From: an uncultured Chryseobacterium sp.
GTDB lineage: Bacteria > Bacteroidota > Bacteroidia > Flavobacteriales > Weeksellaceae
Length of the DNA: 64,000 nucleotides
Assembly: GCA_913776245.1 (NCBI GenBank)
Contig: CAJYLO010000031.1
Location: 62,001 to 126,000, forward strand
Direction of reading: 5' to 3'
Below, one piece after another: positions 17,491-27,090 of the stretch. Below the pieces are notes generated by a model. It was not told the origin of the DNA and did not search any database. It was given only the letters and a program-made list of their open reading frames with translations. A program made the position numbers and the translations under genes. Every line of letters starts with the position of its first letter. Positions within the stretch are counted from its first letter, which is position 1.

Positions 17491-19020
17491 TTATTCCCAC
17501 TCAATCGTTGCTGGTGGTTTGGAACTGATATCATAAGCAACTCTGTTGATACCTCGCACTTCATTGATAATCCTGCTGGAAACGGTGTCCAAAAATTCAT
17601 ACGGAAGTCGGCTCCAGGTTGCCGTCATAAAATCGATCGTGTTGGCAGAACGGACAACTGCCGTATATTCATACGTTCTTTCATCGCCCATCACACCGAC
17701 TGATTTCACGGGAAGAAGTACTACAAAAGCCTGAGATACTTTCTCATACAGATCATTTTTATACAATTCTTCAATGAAGATATCATCTGCTTCCTGCAGG
17801 ATTCTCACTTTTTCCGCATCAACTTCACCTAAAATCCTGATGCCTAATCCGGGACCTGGAAACGGATGTCTGTAAACCAAATGATGGGGAATCCCAAGTT
17901 CCTCGCCTACTTTTCTCACTTCGTCTTTGAATAATTCCCTAAGTGGTTCCAACAGTTCAAATTCCATTTCTTCCGGCAGGCCGCCAACGTTATGATGGGA
18001 TTTAATGACAGCCGATGGCCCGTTAACCGACTGAGATTCGATAACGTCCGGGTAAATAGTTCCCTGAGCGAGGAATTTTGCACCTTCTATCTGATGAGAT
18101 TCTTCGTCGAATACATGAACGAACTCGTTACCAATGATCTTTCTTTTTTCTTCCGGATCACCGATTCCTGAAAGCTTTGATAAAAATCTTTCGGAAGCAT
18201 CAATTAATTTGATATTGAGATTAAAATGCTCGCCGTAGTTTTCCATTACTTTCTTAGCTTCATCTTTTCTAAGAAGTCCTGTATCCACAAAAATACACGT
18301 TAGCTGATCGCCGATAGCTTTATGAATCAAAACTGCAGCAACAGAAGAATCGACACCCCCCGACAAACCAAGAATCACTTTCTGATCACCCACTTTTTCC
18401 TTGATTTCAGCACCGGTTTTCTCAATATAATTGGTAAGTTTCCAGTTTTTATCGGCTTTACAGATTCCGAAAACAAAATTTTCCAGCATCTTTCCGCCTT
18501 CTTCCGTGTGTGAGACTTCGGGATGAAACTGGACGCAATATATTTTTTTATCAGAATTTGAAATGGAAGCGATCACTCCGGATTTTGCATTAAGCTCGAA
18601 ACCTTGCGGCAATTCCGCAACCTCATCGAAATGGCTCATCCAAACGACTGAATTGTTATATACCCCTTTCAGCAATTCGTTTTCTTTGGTGATTTCCAGG
18701 TGTGCTTTTCCATATTCGCCTTTGTGGCCTTTGGTTACTTTTCCACCCAATAGATGTGCGGTCAATTGCATTCCGTAGCAGATTCCCAAGACTGGAATTC
18801 CCTGGTCGTATAATTCTTTTTCTACAAGGTGTGCATTTTCAGCATTCACTGAGCTTGGACCTCCTGAAAGGATGATGCCTTTTGGTTTTTTCGCTAGGAT
18901 TTCTGATAAAGGTGTGTTGAATGGTACTATTTCCGAATAGACTTCCATCTCACGGATTCTTCTTCCGATGAGTTGGTTATACTGTGAACCGAAGTCTAAA
19001 ATAATAATTCCGTTTTGCAT
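17491..19020 (-). CDS. guaA: GMP synthase (glutamine-hydrolysing)
   Basis: This 509-residue enzyme converts XMP to GMP. It has a class I glutamine amidotransferase domain (1-190) with Cys81 in GICYGMQ and His166/Glu168 in VQFHPEVS, an ATP-pyrophosphatase domain with the P-loop LSGGVDSS (219-226), and the C-terminal dimerisation domain ending in PPATIEWE, the canonical end. Length is normal. It is transcribed alone, separated from purD by the three-gene envelope operon. Confidence 0.98.
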   Translation of the reverse strand: MQNGIIILDFGSQYNQLIGRRIREMEVYSEIVPFNTPLSEILAKKPKGIILSGGPSSVNAENAHLVEKELYDQGIPVLGICYGMQLTAHLLGGKVTKGHKGEYGKAHLEITKENELLKGVYNNSVVWMSHFDEVAELPQGFELNAKSGVIASISNSDKKIYCVQFHPEVSHTEEGGKMLENFVFGICKADKNWKLTNYIEKTGAEIKEKVGDQKVILGLSGGVDSSVAAVLIHKAIGDQLTCIFVDTGLLRKDEAKKVMENYGEHFNLNIKLIDASERFLSKLSGIGDPEEKRKIIGNEFVHVFDEESHQIEGAKFLAQGTIYPDVIESQSVNGPSAVIKSHHNVGGLPEEMEFELLEPLRELFKDEVRKVGEELGIPHHLVYRHPFPGPGLGIRILGEVDAEKVRILQEADDIFIEELYKNDLYEKVSQAFVVLLPVKSVGVMGDERTYEYTAVVRSANTIDFMTATWSRLPYEFLDTVSSRIINEVRGINRVAYDISSKPPATIEWE

Positions 19021-19121
19021 AATTTCATTTACTTTTTACCTGTTTATTTCAAGACACAAAATTACTCATAAATTATCATTTTATAGTACTCGTATTTACC
19101 TATTGTGAGGCATCAATAAAA

Positions 19122-19143
19122 AAGGAAGATAAAAATATCTTCC
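19122..19143 (-). terminator. terminator of the three-gene envelope operon
   Basis: A perfect stem GGAAGATA / TATCTTCC with a 4-base loop and a T-rich tail on the minus strand lies just after the stop codon of the last gene. Confidence 0.85.
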
Positions 19144-19153
19144 CTCAATTATT

Positions 19154-19756
19154 TTAAATTTTATACTTCTCATTATCTTTCTCCGCTTTTTTCTCTTCCT
19201 GCTTTCTATCCATCTCTTCCAGAATTCGTTTTTGCTCGTCTATACTTTTAGTATCTTTCGCTTTGTGTCCAAAATCATATCCAATTTGTAACCCTACAAA
19301 CGAGATACCTTTATCATATTTAGAATAAAATCCCGCAATACTAATATCAGAAAAATTAATTCCGACTGTTGGTTTATAAAAAAGTCCAAATGAAGGTGAT
19401 AAATCATTGTTACCAAATGAAGTGAATGCCCCGCCAAATCCAAATGTCACAAAAGGCATTACTTTCCCAACCCCCAGATTATATCTTGGATTAATGAAAG
19501 CCGCTAAAGTAAATTTTGGAATATTCGTATCAAAATCGTCATCTTTTTCAGTAAAAACGAATGATGTCTCTAAATCAAACCCTAAACCCAAATTTTTAAA
19601 AATTTCGATTCCATATTCAGCATTAAGACCAATTTGAAACTTAGCCTGTACATTTTTTTCTGTTGGGAAAGCCAACATTAAACTACCCGAAGAATATTGC
19701 GCATAACTGAATAAAGCAAAAATGCTAAACAGAAATAGTAAGATTTTTTTCATCAT
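19154..19756 (-). CDS. outer-membrane beta-barrel protein, third gene of envelope operon
   Basis: The start is placed at the ATG whose codon overlaps the stop of the upstream gene (19756), because that gives MMKKILLFLFSIFALFSYAQ, a proper signal peptide; a longer frame upstream runs inside the preceding gene. The roughly 200-residue product has alternating strands (GFDLETSFVF, FVTFGFGGAF, IGYDFGHK) of a small barrel and a charged C-terminal tail rich in Glu and Lys (about 170-200) that may be a periplasmic coiled extension. No family function is recognised. Coupling to the two lipoproteins suggests a shared envelope role. Confidence 0.78.
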   Translation of the reverse strand: MMKKILLFLFSIFALFSYAQYSSGSLMLAFPTEKNVQAKFQIGLNAEYGIEIFKNLGLGFDLETSFVFTEKDDDFDTNIPKFTLAAFINPRYNLGVGKVMPFVTFGFGGAFTSFGNNDLSPSFGLFYKPTVGINFSDISIAGFYSKYDKGISFVGLQIGYDFGHKAKDTKSIDEQKRILEEMDRKQEEKKAEKDNEKYKI

Positions 19757-20229
19757 TATAAAACTCCTTTTTCTGTCAAATCTTTGATAATTGCTTCTGC
19801 CATTCCAGTGCCTGTCACATAAAATGGAGTGAAACCTTTCCAAGCCTCCGAATCCTTTTCAACATTAACTAATCTCCATAATAAACTATAAGAACTGTAT
19901 TGGCTGACTTCCAATATGTATTTTGGATTAACTTCCTGAATTTTATTTTTAAGAGACTGAGTATGATTCATAATAGTTGCGGAATCCATATAAAAAGTAT
20001 TGTCAATATTCTTGTTTGTAAGAGCCTGACGCAAGCCAATTATCAAATCATTTTTTTCTTTCTCATTCATTGGTATATCATTTGTCAAAATCAAAACACT
20101 ATTGAGGTCAGATTTGTTATACCACCCGGCGACAGAAGAAGATGCTACTTTTGTATGTTTTGCCGGAGACATCGCACAGCCATTAAGGATAAAAATGGCA
20201 GATATTAAAAATAAGATTACTTTCATCAT
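19756..20229 (-). CDS. predicted lipoprotein, second gene of envelope operon
   Basis: This 157-residue protein has a lipoprotein signal (ISAIFILNGCAMS, Cys18). The mature part shares a layout with the product of the preceding gene: a strand-rich start (SVLILTNDIPM against NIFIFESIDIS), a helix ending NKNIDNTFYM against NLRGLQNTGFIYN, and NPKYILEVSQYSSY against NPDYLLEIKHTQTM. The two are diverged paralogues. The gene overlaps its upstream neighbour by 4 bp and its downstream neighbour by 1 bp. Function unknown. Confidence 0.78.
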   Translation of the reverse strand: MMKVILFLISAIFILNGCAMSPAKHTKVASSSVAGWYNKSDLNSVLILTNDIPMNEKEKNDLIIGLRQALTNKNIDNTFYMDSATIMNHTQSLKNKIQEVNPKYILEVSQYSSYSLLWRLVNVEKDSEAWKGFTPFYVTGTGMAEAIIKDLTEKGVL

Positions 20230-20762
20230 TTTTTTGTTTTTATTTTTTTTGTAATTAATCCATCCTTCTCCAATTTTTTGAGTATTTTATTTGCCAAAGC
20301 ACTACTACCATTAATACCACTGGTAAGATTAGAAGTACTGCTCCATATTACGGCATCATTTTTCTTATCGTAACACTTGATTTCAAAATAGTAAACACTA
20401 TAACTTCCACCTTTGTTAGAAGTATATACCATTGTTTGTGTATGTTTGATTTCTAAGAGATAATCCGGGTTAAAATTCGCAATCTTCGCTTCCAAATTTT
20501 TAGAAGCATCCAACTCTTTCTCATTATAGATGAATCCGGTATTTTGTAGTCCTCTTAAATTTAAATTTTCTCTAAGTTCTAACATTAGACTTGTAGCAAA
20601 CTTATCACTAATATCTATGGATTCAAAAATGAAAATATTGTTGAGTTTTTGACTTGTAGCCCAATTAGACTTCATAGACTTTATACTGACTGAAGGAATA
20701 ATACCCGCACAAGACTGCAAGGTTACCAAAGAAATGGTAATGCTAATAATAATTTTTTTCAT
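20226..20762 (-). CDS. predicted lipoprotein, first gene of envelope operon
   Basis: This 178-residue protein has a lipoprotein signal (SLVTLQSCAG, Cys18) and a mature domain paralogous to the next gene. It ends in a helix ILKKLEKDGLI that parallels IIKDLTEKGVL in its partner. The arrangement of a short alpha/beta domain on an outer-membrane lipoprotein recalls nucleotide-free sensing or assembly proteins, but no known family is assigned. First of three overlapping genes. Confidence 0.78.
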   Translation of the reverse strand: MKKIIISITISLVTLQSCAGIIPSVSIKSMKSNWATSQKLNNIFIFESIDISDKFATSLMLELRENLNLRGLQNTGFIYNEKELDASKNLEAKIANFNPDYLLEIKHTQTMVYTSNKGGSYSVYYFEIKCYDKKNDAVIWSSTSNLTSGINGSSALANKILKKLEKDGLITKKIKTKK

Positions 20763-20938
20763 CGATTGTATTTATGCTTTTAATTTCTCCAAAAATATAA
20801 AAAAATCAATAAAATCGATCATTCATGTGTAAAATATAGCAAAAATACACCTAACTAATTAATTGCTAATATTTTATTTTCAATAAAATATCAAGATTAA
20901 AGTGTATAAAAGTTGGGAAAAGCTCCCTAAAAAACAAA

Positions 20939-20952
20939 GAGACATTGGTCTC
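20939..20952 (-). terminator. terminator of purD
   Basis: GAGAC / GTCTC with a 4-base loop, extended by flanking pairs and followed on the minus strand by TTTGTTTTTT, lies about 20 bp after the purD stop codon. Confidence 0.65.
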
Positions 20953-20970
20953 CCAACATCTCTTCTATTT

Positions 20971-22209
20971 TTAGAATTTTGCAATATCTTCCCGGTAAAA
21001 TCCGTAGTCGAAATCTACCGGAACTGCGTCTTCATATACTTTTTTACGTGCCTCTTCAAAAGTGTCTGCCAATGCAACAAGATTCAGCACCCGCCCACCT
21101 GTTGAGACAATTCTGTTTCCTCTGTAATCTGCGCCTGCGTAAAGCAGCTTGCTGTTTTTTACTTTTTCCGCACCAGTTATTTCGTAACCTGTTTCATGAT
21201 TTTTTGGATAGCCGCCGGAACATACTACCAAACAAACGGCTTTTTTATCTTTGAACCTTAACTCCAGTTCTTTTCCGTGCAGGCAATCTTCGATTACGTC
21301 TACAAGATTGTTTTCCAACAGTGGCAAAAGAACCTGGGTTTCAGGATCTCCAAGTCTCATATTATATTCCAGAAGGTAGGTCCCGTTTTTAGTAACCATC
21401 AAGCCAAAGAAAATAAATCCTTTGAAGCTGAGACCTTCTTTTTTAAGACCATCCACAGTCGGATTCATAATATGCTGAACGAAATCCTGGAAATGTTCAT
21501 CCGTAAACTCAGGACTTGGCGCCGCAGAGCCCATTCCACCAGTATTTGGGCCTGTATCTCCGTTTCCTGCTTTTTTATAATCTTTTACGGGAACGCAAGG
21601 AAATAATTTTTCTCCATTGGAAAAAGCAATTATTGACGCTTCGAAACCCTGCAAATATTCTTCGATAACAATCTGGATTCCTGCATCTCCGAAGATTCTC
21701 TTGATCATAAAATCGTGAATGGTTCCTTCTGCTTCTTCAAGATTATCCGCAATGACAACTCCTTTCCCACCAGCAAGTCCGCTCGCTTTGATCACCACCG
21801 GGAATTTCTGCTTCTGAAGGTATTCTTTAGCTTCTACATAAGAATCGAAAACCATTGCATTAGCTGTTTTAATGCCATAGTTTTGCATAAACTTTTTGGA
21901 GAATGACTTACTTCCCTCTAAAGAAGCTGCTTTTTTTGTAGGACCAAAAACTTTGAGATCCACTTTTTTGAACTCGTCTACAATACCTTCTACAAGCGGT
22001 GCTTCCGGGCCAACGATTGTCAAATCTACCTTATTTTTGATTGCAAAATCTCTTAATGCAATGATATCAGTCTCGTGGATATTTTCTCCAAGCTGTTCAG
22101 TAGTAGCATTGCCGGGCGCAAAGAACATTTTTGTAATTCTGCTGTCCTCACTCAGCTTAAGAGCCAGAGCCGAAGCACGTCCACCGTTTCCTACAATAAG
22201 TAATCTCAT
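20971..22209 (-). CDS. purD: phosphoribosylamine--glycine ligase
   Basis: This 412-residue ATP-grasp enzyme (GARS) makes GAR from phosphoribosylamine and glycine in purine synthesis. It begins MRLLIVGNGGRASALALKL, has the ATP-grasp core (FPVVIKASGLAGGKGVVIA about 132-150) and the GDTGPNTGGMG loop, then EYNMRLGDPE near the metal site. Length is slightly shorter than E. coli PurD and fits Bacteroidota. Not linked to other pur genes here. Confidence 0.97.
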   Translation of the reverse strand: MRLLIVGNGGRASALALKLSEDSRITKMFFAPGNATTEQLGENIHETDIIALRDFAIKNKVDLTIVGPEAPLVEGIVDEFKKVDLKVFGPTKKAASLEGSKSFSKKFMQNYGIKTANAMVFDSYVEAKEYLQKQKFPVVIKASGLAGGKGVVIADNLEEAEGTIHDFMIKRIFGDAGIQIVIEEYLQGFEASIIAFSNGEKLFPCVPVKDYKKAGNGDTGPNTGGMGSAAPSPEFTDEHFQDFVQHIMNPTVDGLKKEGLSFKGFIFFGLMVTKNGTYLLEYNMRLGDPETQVLLPLLENNLVDVIEDCLHGKELELRFKDKKAVCLVVCSGGYPKNHETGYEITGAEKVKNSKLLYAGADYRGNRIVSTGGRVLNLVALADTFEEARKKVYEDAVPVDFDYGFYREDIAKF

Positions 22210-22391
22210 TATGTTTTCAGTTTAACTTTTTAAAGTGCCAAATTTAAGATTTTTTGAGGACAAATGTTGTACCGTTGCAATGGTATTTTTCTTAAAAATT
22301 TATTAAAATAAACCCAAATCTAGAAAAGTCACAAAAGAAATAACTACAGGTTTGCCATTGCTATTAAGTTATTTCTTCTGTGAGCTGTAGA

Positions 22392-23108
22392 TTATTTTGG
22401 TAGTTCCATCGGGACTTCCATCAGCAAAATTTCTGCATCATCTTCCGCTTGCAAAACAAAACTTTCGGTGTCCCAAATTCCCAAACCGTCTCTCTGTTCC
22501 AGGATCTGATCACCAATTTTAGCTTTTCCTCTGATAACGAAAATATAAACGCCATTCCCCTGCTGATGAATTTTATATTCTTTGGAGAACCCTTTGTCAA
22601 AGTTGGCAAGATTGAACCATGCATCCTGATGGATCCAAACACCGGCGTCATCCGGATCAGGTGACAAGATCTGCTGGAAGTCATTCTTAACAGAATATTC
22701 TTCAATATTAATCTGATCATATCTTGGTGTCACATCGGTTTTATTAGGAATCACCCAGATCTGTAAAAACTTTACGGGCTGCTCGGTGGCGTTCTCCTCA
22801 CTGTGCATAATTCCGGTACCGGCAGACATTACCTGGATATCACCTTTTTTAATGATGCCGGAATTGCCCATATTATCGCCGTGTCTCAAATCACCTTCCA
22901 AAGGAATAGAGATGATTTCCATATCGCGGTGCGGATGTCTCCCGAATCCCATTCCGCCTTCTACAAAATCGTCATTTAAAACACGAAGCACGCCAAAATG
23001 AATTCTTTCCGGATTATGATAATTGGCAAAGCTGAATGTATGATGGCTTTTTAGCCAACCGTGGTTGGCATAGCCTCTGCTGTCTGATTTATGATATACT
23101 GTTTTCAT
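22392..23108 (-). CDS. pirin family protein (cupin, quercetinase-like)
   Basis: The start is set at MKTVYHKSDSRGYANHGWL, about 19 codons inside the longest frame, because that is where pirin homology begins; the product is about 238 residues. The N-terminal cupin has the metal site GRHPHRDMEII and a later HSEEN, typical of pirins that bind iron or copper. Some act as quercetin dioxygenases, others as redox-linked regulators; which applies here cannot be told. Single gene. Confidence 0.92.
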   Translation of the reverse strand: MKTVYHKSDSRGYANHGWLKSHHTFSFANYHNPERIHFGVLRVLNDDFVEGGMGFGRHPHRDMEIISIPLEGDLRHGDNMGNSGIIKKGDIQVMSAGTGIMHSEENATEQPVKFLQIWVIPNKTDVTPRYDQINIEEYSVKNDFQQILSPDPDDAGVWIHQDAWFNLANFDKGFSKEYKIHQQGNGVYIFVIRGKAKIGDQILEQRDGLGIWDTESFVLQAEDDAEILLMEVPMELPK

Positions 23109-23182
23109 AATTGATAATTGATTTTTTATTGATACAAATTTCCAATTTTGAAAACTGCTGCACATTGACGTAGGATAAGAAC

Positions 23183-23214
23183 GAAAAAACCCCGGCGATT
23201 GTCGGAGTTTTTTA
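23183..23214 (-). terminator. terminator at the end of the starch locus
   Basis: AAAACTCCG pairs with CGGGGTTTT (with a G-U pair) across a short loop, followed by a T run on the minus strand, just after the MFS transporter stop codon. Confidence 0.75.
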
Positions 23215-23234
23215 ATATAATGTAAACAATCTCA

Positions 23235-24644
23235 TTAAAAATGAACCTGCTGAATTTCTTCTTCTATTTCTTTTGGTGTTTCGTCCTCGGATTTAATAAA
23301 AATCATTGTTACAACAGCACCAATCAGCATGCACACTCCGCCGACAACAATGTAATCTATCGCCATTTTTCCAAATAAATTAGATACAATCGGGCCACCA
23401 AAAACACCATTGATTATCTGAGGAATTACAATGAAGAAATTAAAAATACCCATATAAACACCCATTTTTCTCTGTGGAATCACTTCAATCAACATCGCAT
23501 AAGGCATTGCTAAAATACTAGCCCAAGCGAATCCTAATCCTATCATCGAAATCCAGAGTAACGAGGTGTCTTTGATAAAATACATCGATATTAATCCCAA
23601 GCCACCTGATAGTAAAGCTAAAGCGTGCGTCTGCTTTTTGCCAAGAAATTTCGCAATGGGCGTCAATAAAAATGCAAATGGAATGGCCCAAAGGTTATAC
23701 ATCCCGAATAGCTTACCCGTAAGATCTCCTGCATTATTAAATGCTTCCGAATGCGTATCTTCCGGCGACAACCCGAAATGATGCGTTGCCAAAGCGCTGG
23801 TGGTGAAAACCCACATTGTAAACAAAGCAAACCAAGAGAAAAACTGAACAATGCCCAATTTCTTCATCTGAGTCGGAATGTTTGCAAAATCCCTGAAGAT
23901 ATCCGAGAATTTAGAATGCTCTTCAACAATTTCTTTTCCATCTTCAAAGGAAGCAAACTCTTCCGGCGAGTATTCCCTGGTCGTAAAAATGGTATATAAA
24001 ATAGTTACCAGTAAAAAACCGGCTCCTACATAAAAAGAAAAAATCACATTATCTGCCACAAAACCTTCCGGCGCTACATTTGAAATGCCTAATTTGGTTA
24101 ACCAATCCGGAAGATATGAGCCAATTACCGCTCCGATTCCTATCAGAATAGTCTGAACAGAAAATCCTATTGTTCCCTGATGTTTCGGTAACATATCGCC
24201 CACCAAAGCGCGAAAAGGCTCCATTGCCACATTAATAGACGCATCCATCATTGCAAGGAAAATCACGGCAAGCAATAATACATTGGCTGCAATAAGATGC
24301 GTAACAGATGCGGCATTAGGAAGCAAAACCAAACCGATTGCGCACAAGACTGCTCCAATCAGAAAATATGGTTTTCTCCGGCCAAGCGGACTCCAGGTAT
24401 TATCACCCATATGTCCGATAATCGGCTGAACGATTAATCCTGTAACCGGTGCAACAAGCCAGAACCAGGATAACTCGTGTACATCTGCACCAAGATTCGC
24501 TAAAATCCTGCTGGCATTTCCGTTTTGTAAACCAAACGCCATCTGAATCCCTAAGAAACCCATACTCATATTGATAATCTGAGCCATAGAGAGATTCGGT
24601 TTTTTGCGTTTTGTAAAAATTGTATTACTTTGTTTTGATATCAT
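23235..24644 (-). CDS. MFS sugar transporter of the SLC45/GPH type (maltose/maltodextrin candidate)
   Basis: This 469-residue protein has 12 predicted transmembrane helices. The loop between helices 2 and 3 reads IGHMGDNTWSPLGRRKPYF, the SLC45 signature (RxGRRRP-like) seen in sucrose and maltose proton symporters. It is the last gene of the starch locus and its ATG overlaps the stop codon of the preceding NTF2-fold gene, so it is translationally coupled. The natural inference is uptake across the inner membrane of maltose or short maltodextrins released by the GH13 and GH97 enzymes. Substrate is inferred from context. Confidence 0.88.
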   Translation of the reverse strand: MISKQSNTIFTKRKKPNLSMAQIINMSMGFLGIQMAFGLQNGNASRILANLGADVHELSWFWLVAPVTGLIVQPIIGHMGDNTWSPLGRRKPYFLIGAVLCAIGLVLLPNAASVTHLIAANVLLLAVIFLAMMDASINVAMEPFRALVGDMLPKHQGTIGFSVQTILIGIGAVIGSYLPDWLTKLGISNVAPEGFVADNVIFSFYVGAGFLLVTILYTIFTTREYSPEEFASFEDGKEIVEEHSKFSDIFRDFANIPTQMKKLGIVQFFSWFALFTMWVFTTSALATHHFGLSPEDTHSEAFNNAGDLTGKLFGMYNLWAIPFAFLLTPIAKFLGKKQTHALALLSGGLGLISMYFIKDTSLLWISMIGLGFAWASILAMPYAMLIEVIPQRKMGVYMGIFNFFIVIPQIINGVFGGPIVSNLFGKMAIDYIVVGGVCMLIGAVVTMIFIKSEDETPKEIEEEIQQVHF

Positions 24645-25165
24645 TATTGTGATTTTAATTTTTGAATTAACATATCTTCTATTGGTGCTTTGATTTTGGT
24701 CACCTCATCTACCACTTCATTTGGAACCGTAACTGATAGAACGTATTGCTTCACTTTCCATTTTCCACCGATTTTTTCAAGAACACCCGAACCTCTGCAG
24801 ATTTTCATCTGTGTATCCAAAATCTCATCAAACCAGGCATAACTGCCATCCTTACTGAAGTAAATATTTCTTTTGAGCGATTTAAAATTCCAGGTTTTGC
24901 CTTTATCAAAGAAAGGTTTTGCCCATTCCATAAACTCTTTTTTGTTCCAGACTTCGGTAGCATCTGTCCCAATAAAAGTGGATTCTTCTGCAAAACAATC
25001 AAAATAATTTTTATAATCTGCATTGGCAGCAAATGTATTGAAATCGTCCAGCAATTGATTGACATTTTTTTTCTGAACATTCTCATAAAAGCCTTTTTTT
25101 TGTGCAGAAACAGACATAGAAAATATCAAAAAAGATAATATTAAAATGGAAATTATTCTTCTCAT
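24644..25165 (-). CDS. secreted NTF2-fold (SnoaL/DUF4440-like) protein
   Basis: This 173-residue protein has a signal peptide (ILILSFLIFSMSVSAQ) and an NTF2-like cone fold: helix VNQLLDDFNTFAANADY, then YFDCFAEESTFIGTDATEVW and late strands GSYAWFDEILDT and GGKWKVKQYVLS. NTF2-fold proteins bind small ligands or act as simple enzymes; no catalytic residues can be assigned. It lies between the GH13 amylase and the transporter, 7 bp after the former and overlapping the latter, so it belongs to the starch operon. Its role there is not known. Confidence 0.82.
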   Translation of the reverse strand: MRRIISILILSFLIFSMSVSAQKKGFYENVQKKNVNQLLDDFNTFAANADYKNYFDCFAEESTFIGTDATEVWNKKEFMEWAKPFFDKGKTWNFKSLKRNIYFSKDGSYAWFDEILDTQMKICRGSGVLEKIGGKWKVKQYVLSVTVPNEVVDEVTKIKAPIEDMLIQKLKSQ

Positions 25166-25172
25166 TACAATC

Positions 25173-27017
25173 TTATTTAAGTTCTATAATCAATGAAGAT
25201 TTTGCAGGAACAGACAAATTTGTTTTCAGATCAAAATCTTTATCAGAAATGATATCTTTTCCTTTTGTGAAATTCTTCAGGCCTTCAGAAAAACGTTTCA
25301 GATCCAGGTTTTGATTGTTTCTGTTATTGTTGATAACAACCATAACCCTTTTGTTATCAGTATATCTGAAATAAACATAAACATTATCATTTGGGATGTA
25401 GTGTAATGTTTTCCCATTATGTACCGCTTCATTGGTTTTTCTCCAATTCAGCAGTTTCCTGGTAAAATCAAAATAATCATTCTGAGAGGATGTTCTGCCG
25501 GATTTTGTAAAGGCGTTGTTCTTATCACCGGCCCAGCCACCAGGAAAATCCTGTCGGATATCACCATCGCCTTTGCCTTTATCGCCAGCCATTCCAATTT
25601 CGGAACCGTAATACAATTGCGGAATTCCGCGGACAGTAAGGATCAGGCTCATCACTAATTTATAATCTTCAATTTTTGGAAAGATCTGATTGAATCGGCT
25701 GGTATCATGATTTTCTGCAAAGACCAAAAGATTGTTGATATCAGGATAAAGAAAATCATTCGCAAAATTGTCATAAACTCTTTGCATCCCGGAATCCCAG
25801 CCTGCATCTTCCCGGAAGATCTGACCAATCGCATCATGCAGTGTAAAATCCATCACAGACGGCAAATAGGAATTAAACCCTTCTATCGCTGCAATCTTAG
25901 AATCTTTTTGCCAATAAGACATCTGCGCCTGATCGTGCATCCAGACTTCACCTACAATATTGAATTTCGGATACTCATCTGTAATCCTTTTAGTCCAGTC
26001 TGCGATTCCTTTTTTATCATTGTAAGAATAAGTATCTACACGGAACCCGTCTAAACCTGCATATTCTATCCACCAGATGGCATTCTGCGCCATATAGGTC
26101 ACAACCATCGGATTACTCTGGTTCATATCCGGCATTGTAGTATCAAACCAGCCGTCCATACAAGCTGCTTCATCTACTTTTGCAGCATTGGTATCGAACT
26201 GCGTTGTCATCCTGTAATTACTTCTCTGGAAACCATTCTCACCATTGTTCCAGTAATGAATCCAGTCTTTTGAAGGCAAATCTTTGATAATCCAGCTTTT
26301 TGAACCCCAGTGATTGGTCACATAATCCATCACGAGTTTCATTTTTCTTTTATGAAGCTCATCTGCCAGGTTTTTGTAATCTTCATTGGTTCCGTAACGC
26401 GGATCGATTTTGTAATAATCGCTTTGAGCATAGCCGTGGTAAGAATAAGCCGGTTCATTATCTTCCAGCAATGGTGTGTTCCAAATGGTAGTAACGCCTA
26501 AATCCTGGAGATAGTCCAGGTTTTTCACAATTCCGGCAATATCGCCACCGTGACGACCACCATTTTTCGTTCGGTCTGCTTTTTCAGCTGTGTCCGGAGT
26601 ATTATCATTATTTGGATTTGCATTAGCAAAACGATCCGGCATGATCAGATACATCACATCCGATGATGAGTAAGAATCTCTGTTAGCCGAATTCTGTTGT
26701 CTTTGTCTGAACTCGTAATCAATCGTTTTAACGGTTTTGTTTCCGTTTTTGAAATTGAGTTTTGCCTTTCCGGGCTGAACACCGTTTGTATCGATCGTTA
26801 CGAAAAGATAATTCGGGTTTTCAACTTTTCTGACTTCTTTGATTTTGATTCCGCCAGAGAATTCGGGTTGAAGATTTTGGATATCTTTTCCGTAAACTAA
26901 TAATTGAAGTTCAGGATTTTTCATTCCGCTCCACCAGAATGCAGGTTCAACTTTCTGAACCTGAGAATAGAAAACGGCGGAGAATATAATGGAAGAAAAT
27001 GTGATTATTTTTTTCAT
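25173..27017 (-). CDS. susA: GH13 alpha-amylase/neopullulanase-like enzyme with N-terminal cyclomaltodextrinase domain
   Basis: The start is placed at the ATG at 27017, giving KKIITFSSIIFSAVFYSQ as signal peptide; the longer frame upstream lies in the REP element. The 614-residue product has an N-terminal beta sandwich of the Cyc-maltodext_N kind (about 20-105), the GH13 barrel and a C-terminal sheet. Conserved sites are DYVTNH (231-236), nucleophile Asp328 in GFRVDTY, acid/base Glu357 in GEVW and Asp438 in ENHDTSR. It should hydrolyse alpha-1,4 bonds of starch fragments or cyclodextrins in the periplasm, the SusA role. The symbol is by analogy with Bacteroides. Confidence 0.92.
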   Translation of the reverse strand: MKKIITFSSIIFSAVFYSQVQKVEPAFWWSGMKNPELQLLVYGKDIQNLQPEFSGGIKIKEVRKVENPNYLFVTIDTNGVQPGKAKLNFKNGNKTVKTIDYEFRQRQQNSANRDSYSSSDVMYLIMPDRFANANPNNDNTPDTAEKADRTKNGGRHGGDIAGIVKNLDYLQDLGVTTIWNTPLLEDNEPAYSYHGYAQSDYYKIDPRYGTNEDYKNLADELHKRKMKLVMDYVTNHWGSKSWIIKDLPSKDWIHYWNNGENGFQRSNYRMTTQFDTNAAKVDEAACMDGWFDTTMPDMNQSNPMVVTYMAQNAIWWIEYAGLDGFRVDTYSYNDKKGIADWTKRITDEYPKFNIVGEVWMHDQAQMSYWQKDSKIAAIEGFNSYLPSVMDFTLHDAIGQIFREDAGWDSGMQRVYDNFANDFLYPDINNLLVFAENHDTSRFNQIFPKIEDYKLVMSLILTVRGIPQLYYGSEIGMAGDKGKGDGDIRQDFPGGWAGDKNNAFTKSGRTSSQNDYFDFTRKLLNWRKTNEAVHNGKTLHYIPNDNVYVYFRYTDNKRVMVVINNNRNNQNLDLKRFSEGLKNFTKGKDIISDKDFDLKTNLSVPAKSSLIIELK

Positions 27018-27090
27018 AGTATTGAAATTTTGGAAAGACTTTGTCAAAGATTTAAACTTTGACAAAGTCCTGATTGGTGTTGAAAGCCAT

